DNA of 5,461 nucleotides, from positions 1-5,461 of the forward strand of contig QLUI01000137.1 of the NCBI GenBank assembly GCA_018725345.1, in the 5' to 3' direction. Made by a program: the position numbers and the translations under genes. The notes beneath the pieces are model-generated. The model saw nothing but the letters and a program-made list of their open reading frames with translations. It made no database searches and was not told the DNA's origin. Positions 1-5,342 of this stretch are shown here, piece after piece; the stretch's first letter is position 1, and every line of letters begins with the position of its first letter. This DNA comes from Bacillota bacterium. GTDB lineage: Bacteria; Bacillota; Dethiobacteria; Dethiobacterales; Dethiobacteraceae.

Positions 1-1
1 C

Positions 2-49
2 GACGTGCGGATGCACAGCTATTTTGTGGGTATGGCTAAAGGTAATTAA
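2..49 (+). CDS. C-terminal end of an unidentified gene (5' truncated by window edge)
   Basis: An open frame enters from the window edge and ends at TAA 47-49, encoding DVRMHSYFVGMAKGN. The stop lies 19 nt before a strong intrinsic terminator, which is where the 3' end of a gene is expected, and the strand matches all other genes here. Fifteen residues are too few to assign a family, and I do not recognise the tail. It could be a chance open frame, but its placement against the terminator makes a true gene end more likely. Confidence 0.5.
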   Translation, partial: DVRMHSYFVGMAKGN

Positions 50-68
50 GGCAGATTATACGCAAAAA

Positions 69-94
69 GAGAAGGGTTGCCCTTCTCCTTTTTT
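69..94 (+). terminator. Rho-independent terminator after the upstream gene
   Basis: GAGAAGGG (69-76) pairs perfectly with CCCTTCTC (80-87) across a 3-nt TTG loop, followed by C and six T (89-94). An A5 run (64-68) precedes the stem, so the reverse strand also shows stem plus T-run and the element may work in both directions. It separates the upstream gene from the structured region and the glycosylase operon. Confidence 0.9.
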
Positions 95-95
95 G

Positions 96-272
96 TTGCA
101 TAGGAAAGCATCTCTTTCAGGGAAGCTACGATCCTATGCAAGGGGGATGTTTTTGGGGATTCCCCCTTATTCTTGCGGGGCGCTCAGGACCGTCAGGTCA
201 ACGCAATGTGGTGGCAGCCCCTAGCGGATAAAAAAGACGCGTCCCAAGCAAAAAATGCAAAGCTTCTTTTTT
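96..272 (+). ncRNA. Candidate structured RNA or 5' leader, family not recognised
   Basis: This non-coding stretch lies between a terminator and the glycosylase gene and is dense in complementary segments. TTGCATAGGA (96-105) pairs with TCCTATGCAA (132-141), ten perfect pairs. AGGGGGA (141-147) pairs with TCCCCCT (161-167). TTGC-GGGGCGC (173-183) pairs with GCGTCCC-AA-GCAA (239-251), eleven pairs with one G-U and an AA bulge. GACC/GGTC closes a GTCA loop (188-199). GAAGCT (122-127) pairs with AGCTTC (261-266) directly before six T (267-272), so a long-range closing helix could itself act as terminator. Several partners exclude each other: 96-141 against 122-127/261-266, and GGGGC 177-181 with either 241-245 or GCCCC 217-221. 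The last is a switch-like layout. I found no T-box, SAM, TPP, FMN, cobalamin, c-di-GMP, 6S or RNase P hallmark, and no convincing promoter. Boundaries and strand are inferred. Confidence 0.4.
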
Positions 273-282
273 GTACCGATTA

Positions 283-299
283 AAAGGAGAAACTCCTTT
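283..299 (+). promoter_or_regulatory. Hairpin that pairs a Shine-Dalgarno-like AAAGGAG
   Basis: AAAGGAG (283-289) and CTCCTTT (293-299) form a perfect 7-bp stem with an AAA loop. The left arm is a strong ribosome-site match, 11 nt before ATG 301, which opens a 5-codon frame (MWKYA, stop 316-318). It is too far (21 nt) from ATG 311 to serve that start. The element could hide a ribosome site upstream of the glycosylase gene, or it may be incidental. Function is inferred. Confidence 0.4.
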
Positions 300-316
300 G
301 ATGTGGAAATATGCAT

Positions 317-323
317 GAGGGTG
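317..323 (+). promoter_or_regulatory. Ribosome binding site that decides the glycosylase start
   Basis: GAGGGTG lies just upstream of ATG 329, with 7 nt between GAGGG and the start codon. The in-frame ATG at 311 has no well-spaced site, because the nearest AAAGGAG ends 21 nt upstream. This favours ATG 329. Confidence 0.6.
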
Positions 324-328
324 AACTT

Positions 329-973
329 ATGCGGGAAAAAAATCTCTTTGATTTATTGGCTGGCATGTCAGAAAATAAAGCCCACAAAACGAAGTCGGTA
401 CAGCTTGCTCGGCAACCGTTTGCGATAGAGAATTTGGCTGAAGAAGTTGCGGGGTGCGTTCGTTGCCCGCTTCGTTTGGGTGCCGGCCGGGTTGTCTTCG
501 GGGAGGGAAATCCGCAGGCAAAATTAATCTTTGTGGGGGACGCTCCCGGCGCCGATGAAGATCTTCAGGGGTTGCCTTTTGTGGGTGCGGCAGGGCAACT
601 GTTAAATAAAATTCTGGCAGCTGCAGAAATTAAGCGTGATGAAATATATCTTACTAATGTTATTAAATGTCGACCACCGGAAAACCGGAAGCCCCATCCA
701 GAAGAAGTGGCTGCTTGTCGAGGACATCTGCAGCAGCAGATTGAGCTGATTAGTCCGGCGATAATTGTTTGTCTCGGCTCATTGGCGGCGCAGGCGCTGG
801 CAAACTCTTCCGCCCGTGCCAATGTGGCGCGCGGCCGCTGGTGCGAACTGGACGGGATTAGGTTGATGCCAACATTTCATCCGGCAGAGCTGCTCTTAGA
901 TCCGGCAAAGAAAAAACCGGTTTGGCAAGATATTCAAAAAATAAGAGATGCCTACCGTTTGCTAACGTTTTAA
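329..973 (+). CDS. udg: Uracil-DNA glycosylase, family 4 (UDGa type, Fe-S)
   Basis: This enzyme removes uracil from DNA, arising from cytosine deamination or misincorporation, and so starts base-excision repair. The protein is 214 residues from ATG 329 (220 if ATG 311 were used). Four cysteines in family spacing should bind a [4Fe-4S] cluster: C43 and C46 (CVRC), then C114 and C130 (KCRPPENRKP followed by EEVAAC). Other family motifs are FGEGNP, VGDAPGADED with GLPFVGAAG (uracil pocket), TNVIKCRPPEN, and a C-terminal FHPAELLLDP segment carrying H184. An approximately 30-residue polar N-terminal stretch precedes the core. Two family positions look altered: GDAPG replaces the usual GEAPG, and LLL replaces the usual LLR after HPA. 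It is probably first in an operon, as the response regulator starts 12 nt after its stop and the regulator's ribosome site overlaps the stop codon. Family assignment is firm and the start choice moderately so. Confidence 0.92.
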   Translation: MREKNLFDLLAGMSENKAHKTKSVQLARQPFAIENLAEEVAGCVRCPLRLGAGRVVFGEGNPQAKLIFVGDAPGADEDLQGLPFVGAAGQLLNKILAAAEIKRDEIYLTNVIKCRPPENRKPHPEEVAACRGHLQQQIELISPAIIVCLGSLAAQALANSSARANVARGRWCELDGIRLMPTFHPAELLLDPAKKKPVWQDIQKIRDAYRLLTF

Positions 974-985
974 GGAGGTAGTCTT

Positions 986-1687
986 GTGGCGCGTATTTTA
1001 GTGGTGGACGATGAAAAAACCATAGTTAAAGGCTTAAAATTTAGTCTTGAAAAAGAGGGCTATGAGGTTTTGGCTGCTTATGACGGTGCAGAAGCCTTGA
1101 GTTTGTTCAAAAAGGAAAACCCTGATCTAATTGTTTTGGATTTAATGTTGCCCGAGTTTGATGGTTTTGAAGTTTGCCGCAGAATCCGCAAGGGAAGTGA
1201 AGTACCAATTATTATGCTTACCGCTCGGGATGAAGATATTGATAAAATTCTTGGCCTTGAGCTGGGGGCAGACGATTATGTTACCAAGCCGTTTAATCCC
1301 CGTGAGCTGACGGCTCGGATTAAGGCGATTCTACGTCGTTCGCAGGTCCCTTCCGGCAAGGACCAGACAGGGATGCAGGTTATTCGTCTGCAGGGTTTGC
1401 AAATAGATTTGTTTCAACGTAAAGTTCGTATTCGTGATAAAGAAGTTGATTTGACCAGTAAGGAATTTGCTTTGTTAAGCCTGCTCGCCAGTCACCCTGG
1501 ACGGGTTTTCAGCCGCGAAAAGCTGCTGGAACATGTATGGGGCTATGATTATTACGGAGATGTGCGGACGGTAGATGTTCATATTCGGCATATGCGAGAA
1601 AAGATTGAGCCAGATCCTGCTACTCCCCAGTTAATCCTTACTGTTTGGGGAGCCGGATATAAATTCCGGGAGGCAAAAAATGTTTAA
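986..1687 (+). CDS. OmpR/PhoB-family response regulator
   Basis: This is a cytoplasmic DNA-binding regulator of 233 residues, normal for the family, expected to be phosphorylated by the kinase encoded next. The receiver domain (about 3-115) shows acidic pocket D8/D9, phospho-acceptor D52 in LDLMLP, switch T79 in MLTA, and K101 in TKPFNP. The winged-helix effector domain (about 135-229) has LTSKEFALL, the SREKLLEHVWGYD stretch, recognition helix RTVDVHIRHMREKI (194-207) and the wing WGAGYKF (221-227). The start is GTG 986, with AAGGAGG (972-978) 7 nt upstream. That site overlaps the glycosylase stop codon, which suggests translational coupling. The gene's end overlaps the kinase start by 8 nt. 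Overall similarity is to the WalR/PhoP/MtrA type, but no specific orthologue is claimed. The direct repeat upstream of the lipoprotein gene is a possible target. Confidence 0.96.
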   Translation: MARILVVDDEKTIVKGLKFSLEKEGYEVLAAYDGAEALSLFKKENPDLIVLDLMLPEFDGFEVCRRIRKGSEVPIIMLTARDEDIDKILGLELGADDYVTKPFNPRELTARIKAILRRSQVPSGKDQTGMQVIRLQGLQIDLFQRKVRIRDKEVDLTSKEFALLSLLASHPGRVFSREKLLEHVWGYDYYGDVRTVDVHIRHMREKIEPDPATPQLILTVWGAGYKFREAKNV

Positions 1688-3122
1688 TAGTATTCGTACC
1701 AAGCTGACCGTCACATATATTGTTTTGATTCTGGCGGTTCTGTTGGTGACCTCGTTCTTTTTGCTCAATACTTTAGAACAATATTATCTCAGTTATCAGT
1801 ATTTAATTCTTGAGGCGGCTGCACACCCGGTGGCCAGGGAGGCCGTAGCCAATTTGAGGGAAGCGCCAAATGTGGTCACCCTTTCCAATGTGGCGGAAGA
1901 ATACGGACGACAGTATCGCATTAGAGTAATAATTACAGATCATCGTCAGCGAGTTCAGGGGGATTCGTTGCGTGTGGGGGGTCTAGTAGGAACCACGCTG
2001 GAGAGGACAGAAATAGCTGCCGCCTTGGCTGGCGAGCAGGGGCGCAGTATCCAGTATTCTTACCAGTCCAGACAATGGGTTATGCAGGTAGCAGTACCCA
2101 TCATATTTGATGATTCGATTATCGGGGTAGTATTTATTGCCTCATCCCTCTCCGATGTTTATGCCGTCCTAGATAATGTCCGTGATTTTCTCTTTTTGGC
2201 CACAGGTCTTTCCCTATTATTTGCCGGCTTGCTCGGAGTATATTTTGCCCATCATATTACTGTTCCCATCGAATCGCTGACTGCGGCAACAGAACAGATC
2301 GCTCGCGGCGATCTGACGCAGCGTGTTTCTGTCCGCTCTAAGGATGAGATTGGCCGGCTGGCTGGTCAGTTTAACCATATGGCGGAACGTTTGCAGGAAA
2401 TGACTCGACAATTGCGGGAGTTTGTTTCTAATGCCTCCCATGAAATGAGAACGCCACTAACATCGCTGAATATTCTGGTTAAATCCCTGCGGGAGTATCC
2501 GCTGGAAGCGGAAGAACGGGAAGAATTTTTGGCTGATATTGATCAGGAAGTGGAGAGGCTGATCCACCTGGTAGAGAGCCTGCTCGATCTCACTCGGCTT
2601 GACCGGTTAGGCACCGATGATACAATGAGCATGACAGATATCGTTCCAACAGTTCGCAATACGTTGGAGATCTTAAAAAAGCGAGCGGATGAAAAGAGAA
2701 TAGCTTTGGAATATTCCCTGCCAGATGCTACAGAACCGGTATTTGCTGCGCTTCATCAAGTGAAGCAGGTAGTGCTTAACTTGGTAGATAATGCGATTAA
2801 ATATACGCCGGAAGGCGGTCATGTCCAAGTAGGGCTTTTTCAGGAAGCGGAAAGGTTGTTGCTTAGCGTAACTGATAGCGGTATCGGTATTCCGCCGGAG
2901 CACCGGGAGAAAATTTTTGAGCGCTTTTACAGAGTGGATAAAGCTCGTTCCCGTGAACAAGGGGGGACAGGCCTAGGCTTGGCTATAGTTAAAGAAATTG
3001 TGACACGTCATGGCGGTGAGATATTGGTTGAAGATAACGAAAATGGCCTGGGAACCACATTTATTGTAACCTGGCCCAGCGCAGTGGAATTGCTACCGTC
3101 AGTGAATATTAATAAGAATTAA
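1680..3122 (+). CDS. Membrane sensor histidine kinase with HAMP domain, partner of the preceding regulator
   Basis: A 480-residue kinase that should sense an envelope or external cue and phosphorylate the regulator. Order of parts: short cytoplasmic N-terminus, membrane segment about 10-29, extracytoplasmic sensor about 30-166 (probably a PAS/Cache-like fold, from segments such as IRVIITDHRQRVQGDS and a terminal IIGVVFIASS), second membrane segment about 168-190, and HAMP about 190-243 (VPIESLTAATEQIARGDL). The HisKA domain carries phospho-acceptor H254 in SNASHEMRTPLTSL. The ATPase domain has the N box NLVDNAIKYT (N367, N371), G1 DSGIGIPP (399-406), F box ERFYRVD (414-420) and G2 GGTGLGLAIV (428-437). 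All catalytic motifs are intact. Unlike WalK there is no cytoplasmic PAS domain after HAMP; MtrB- and PhoR-type kinases can share this simpler plan. ATG 1680 is preceded by GGGAGG (1668-1673) with 6-nt spacing. The sensed signal is unknown. Confidence 0.95.
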   Translation: MFNSIRTKLTVTYIVLILAVLLVTSFFLLNTLEQYYLSYQYLILEAAAHPVAREAVANLREAPNVVTLSNVAEEYGRQYRIRVIITDHRQRVQGDSLRVGGLVGTTLERTEIAAALAGEQGRSIQYSYQSRQWVMQVAVPIIFDDSIIGVVFIASSLSDVYAVLDNVRDFLFLATGLSLLFAGLLGVYFAHHITVPIESLTAATEQIARGDLTQRVSVRSKDEIGRLAGQFNHMAERLQEMTRQLREFVSNASHEMRTPLTSLNILVKSLREYPLEAEEREEFLADIDQEVERLIHLVESLLDLTRLDRLGTDDTMSMTDIVPTVRNTLEILKKRADEKRIALEYSLPDATEPVFAALHQVKQVVLNLVDNAIKYTPEGGHVQVGLFQEAERLLLSVTDSGIGIPPEHREKIFERFYRVDKARSREQGGTGLGLAIVKEIVTRHGGEILVEDNENGLGTTFIVTWPSAVELLPSVNINKN

Positions 3123-3126
3123 AAGA

Positions 3127-3152
3127 TATTTAACGGAATCAACGTATTTAAC
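3127..3152 (+). repeat. Direct repeat TATTTAAC upstream of the lipoprotein promoter, candidate operator
   Basis: TATTTAAC occurs at 3127-3134 and 3145-3152, 18 bp start to start; extending by two bases (CGG/CTG ends) keeps 9 of 10 identical. The second copy ends one base before the TG of the extended -10 element. Regulators of the OmpR/PhoB family usually bind direct repeats and PhoP-type sites contain TTAACA-like units, but their usual period is about 11 bp rather than 18. The role as operator is inferred. Confidence 0.35.
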
Positions 3153-3161
3153 TGTTATAAT
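3153..3161 (+). promoter_or_regulatory. Extended -10 promoter of the lipoprotein gene
   Basis: TG-T-TATAAT is a perfect extended -10 element for the housekeeping sigma factor, predicting a transcript start near 3168, 23 nt before the ATG. The -35 position (about 3133-3138, ACGGAA) is poor, which fits dependence on the extended -10 or on an activator. It gives the lipoprotein gene its own transcription start apart from any read-through from the kinase; I saw no terminator hairpin in the 68-nt gap. Confidence 0.65.
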
Positions 3162-3190
3162 AGAATTAATTGATGTGGTGAGGTGGAGCT

Positions 3191-5257
3191 ATGCGCAAGA
3201 AGATTGTTTTGCGTTTGATAGGAATCACGCTTTTACTGGTGTTGGCGCTGCTGTTGTCTTCCTGTGGAATGCAGCAAACGGCAACCAGTGACATCAAACC
3301 TATTGAACCGGTTGTGCCAGGCTTGGAGAACGGGGATGCTTATGCTGTAAAAGGTCGCTTTTCTGTCCGCCGCAACAATGTGCAAATTCTGGCGCTTTCT
3401 GTTACAACAGACGGTTCTTTGGCAGTAGTGGGAACTTCCTCCCGTTCACTTTACCTTTTGGGAGAGGACGGAGGCTTAATCTGGGAAAAAACCTTGACAT
3501 CTGATCTTTCGCAGGCGGCTCTCGATCCGGAGGGAAGATATTTAGCTATAGGTACGGTAGGAGGCGAGGTGTTAGTTGTTAAGCCTAACCAACCTCAATC
3601 CGCGGAGCAGCATTACTTTGATGCACCGGTGGGGATTCTGGCTATTTCCCTTGACGGGGAGCGGATTTTGGTGGGACTTATGCCTGAAGATCAGCTGGCA
3701 GACGATGCTTTACTTCTTTTGGACAGGCAGGGAAATATCTTGTGGCGGAAGAATTTTCCAGAACTTCTTGATGCCAAAATTGTTGGCAATGACAACCGGA
3801 TATTTGTAAATTGGCAAGAGAGCGGGGAGTCAGCTATTAGCGCATATTCCGCTCAGGGAGAAAACCTTTGGGATTTGCGTCAGCGTGAGCATATGGCCAT
3901 TGATGGGAGCGGCAAAACGATGGTCAGCGTACAAGGCAATGAAGTACGTCGCTACAGCCAGGCTGGCACAGCGATAGGCTCATCCTCTATAATAGGTAAG
4001 GTCAACCAGGTGATCATGGCTGAAACTGGATCTTTTTTTGGTGTTCTTGCCACGGATGAAGCGACACTAAACCAAGATTTGCTCTACTTTGATTCTGATA
4101 GTAATAAATTGTGGAGCAAGCGACTGCCAAATGGTTCTGATGTTTTGCTCTCAGCCGATGGACTTCGAATTATTGTAGCGTCTTGGCGCCAGTATCGGGA
4201 TGATGCCACCCAAGTAGTTATTTATAACCAGTTGGGGCAACAGATCAGTCTGTTGGATGTGGCAGGTAGAGCGCAAAAAATGGCGTTGGCTGACAGAGGC
4301 GACACTTTGGTTCTGGGTCTTGAGGAAGGCAGCATTTATTTTTTAAATATTGCGGAGGCAAAGAATACACAGCTAAATGAAACAGGGCGGCGAGGTTTGT
4401 TACAGTATTACACTCCGGTTAGTTTTGAGATTCCGGCAGGCGAAAGTATGTTTACCCTGTTTTTTTATGACAATAAAACAGAAAACATGATCCCGGTCAC
4501 CAGACGCATTAAACGCCCACAATCTGTGCTTCGTGCGAGCATCGAGGAGCTAGTCAAGGGTCCGCTGCAAGGTAGCTATTTAAACCGTACTATCCCAAAA
4601 AATACTGAAATTCAGGCGTCTCAAAGCAATGGCATAGTACAGCTTAACTTGCCAGACTCGCTTGACGAGCTGAGTGGGAGCACCTTTCTGAGCGGAATCC
4701 TGGACTCTCTGCTGCTTACTGTTAGCCAATTTCCTACAGTAAGACAAATTGAGTTTACAGTGAACGGTGAAAGAAGGGCTACTTTTGGACAGGAAGGTCT
4801 AAATATTGGCGAATCATTTACACCTACACGCTTCGGTCACAGGCCGGGGGAGCGCCTGATTTTCTTGCCTAGCCGTTCTGAGTCACGCTACTATCTCAGG
4901 CCGGAATCAGTTTCAGGCATTACATCGCAAGACGAGGCGCTGATAGAAAATCTGGTACGGTATATACTGACGCAGAGTTCCCAGTTGTATTCACTAAATC
5001 TTGCGGCAGTACGCATTGAAAATGAGATTGTTTATCTTGATTTTACCGATTCTTTCCATAATTTGCTGGCAGATAATATGGCTGCGGCGGCCAGAGCCGC
5101 CTTGCTGCGTGATGCTTTGGCGCTAACCATTTTGGAGAACGCCCCCTATGCCAATATTAACATTACTGTTAATGGCACACCGCCTGTGCAGCCTGAACAT
5201 TTTTTGCCTTGGGAGATCACAGTTTCCCGTCCTTATTTTCTGAACTTGGAGGAATGA
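3191..5257 (+). CDS. Lipoprotein with N-terminal beta-propeller and two C-terminal GerMN-like domains
   Basis: A 688-residue envelope lipoprotein. The N-terminus MRKKIVLRLIG, a hydrophobic core and lipobox LSSC give lipidation at C25, anchoring it on the outer face of the cytoplasmic membrane. Residues about 65-391 hold seven or eight repeats of the form 'hydrophobic strand, DG, strand, VxG, strand, DxxGxxxW' (for example GEDGGLIWEK, DRQGNILWRK, DSDSNKLWSK), typical of a PQQ/WD-type beta-propeller. Residues about 418-533 match a GerMN domain (FTLFFYD, IEELVKGP, IVQLNLPDSL, IEFTVNGE), and about 553-665 look like a second, more diverged copy (LIFLP, IENLVRYIL, IVYLDFTDSF, INITVNGTPP). ATG 3191 follows GAGGTGG (3180-3186) at good spacing. 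It follows the kinase on the same strand, so a role in signal input to that kinase or in envelope/spore biology is plausible, but neither is shown by sequence alone. It has its own promoter and terminator. Confidence 0.88.
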   Translation: MRKKIVLRLIGITLLLVLALLLSSCGMQQTATSDIKPIEPVVPGLENGDAYAVKGRFSVRRNNVQILALSVTTDGSLAVVGTSSRSLYLLGEDGGLIWEKTLTSDLSQAALDPEGRYLAIGTVGGEVLVVKPNQPQSAEQHYFDAPVGILAISLDGERILVGLMPEDQLADDALLLLDRQGNILWRKNFPELLDAKIVGNDNRIFVNWQESGESAISAYSAQGENLWDLRQREHMAIDGSGKTMVSVQGNEVRRYSQAGTAIGSSSIIGKVNQVIMAETGSFFGVLATDEATLNQDLLYFDSDSNKLWSKRLPNGSDVLLSADGLRIIVASWRQYRDDATQVVIYNQLGQQISLLDVAGRAQKMALADRGDTLVLGLEEGSIYFLNIAEAKNTQLNETGRRGLLQYYTPVSFEIPAGESMFTLFFYDNKTENMIPVTRRIKRPQSVLRASIEELVKGPLQGSYLNRTIPKNTEIQASQSNGIVQLNLPDSLDELSGSTFLSGILDSLLLTVSQFPTVRQIEFTVNGERRATFGQEGLNIGESFTPTRFGHRPGERLIFLPSRSESRYYLRPESVSGITSQDEALIENLVRYILTQSSQLYSLNLAAVRIENEIVYLDFTDSFHNLLADNMAAAARAALLRDALALTILENAPYANINITVNGTPPVQPEHFLPWEITVSRPYFLNLEE

Positions 5258-5261
5258 TTAG

Positions 5262-5292
5262 GCGGCCTGCTTGCAGGCCGCTTTCTATTTTT
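5262..5292 (+). terminator. Rho-independent terminator after the lipoprotein gene
   Basis: GCGGCCTGC (5262-5270) pairs perfectly with GCAGGCCGC (5273-5281); the inner pair probably opens to leave a CTTG loop. The stem begins 4 nt after the TGA stop (5255-5257) and is followed by a T-rich tail, TTTCTATTTTT (5282-5292). Confidence 0.93.
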
Positions 5293-5299
5293 GTATAAT
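5271..5299 (+). promoter_or_regulatory. Putative sigma-A promoter of the downstream gene, overlapping the terminator
   Basis: TATAAT (5294-5299) is a perfect -10. A weak -35, TTGCAG (5271-5276), sits exactly 17 bp upstream, within the loop and right arm of the terminator stem. Predicted transcription starts near 5306, about 37 nt before the GTG start of the next gene. Confidence 0.55.
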
Positions 5300-5342
5300 G
5301 AGGGAAAAAGCGTGATGATAAGGTAAAAGAAAGAGGTTTAGC

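Noticed and set aside
185..220. GTCAGGTC and GGCAGCCC resemble parts of the SRP RNA conserved domain
   Set aside because: The essential GGAA tetraloop and the GGAAGCAGC segment are absent and the surrounding pairing does not match, so I do not call an SRP RNA.
24..224. 66-codon open frame on the + strand
   Set aside because: It runs straight through the terminator hairpin at 69-94 and the structured region, lacks a ribosome site, and its translation has no recognisable domain.
236..243. Palindrome GACGCGTC as a protein-binding site
   Set aside because: It is a short 8-bp palindrome, and most of it is better explained as the right arm of the 11-pair helix with 173-183.
311..328. ATG 311 as glycosylase start (6 more residues)
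   Set aside because: The only Shine-Dalgarno-like sequence upstream ends 21 nt away, while ATG 329 has GAGGGTG at normal spacing. Not fully excluded.
2673..2960. Antisense open frame within the kinase gene
   Set aside because: It lies opposite intact HisKA/ATPase coding sequence and has no family resemblance; the same applies to antisense frames at 327-521, 565-822 and 2217-2441.
3136..3162. Sporulation sigma factor promoter (GAATC followed by TTATAATA) for the GerMN lipoprotein
   Set aside because: The match to sigma F/G consensus is loose, and the perfect TGnTATAAT is better explained by the housekeeping sigma factor.
3576..3809. Second open frame inside the lipoprotein gene
   Set aside because: It is out of frame with a protein showing clear propeller repeats across the same span, so it is a shadow frame.
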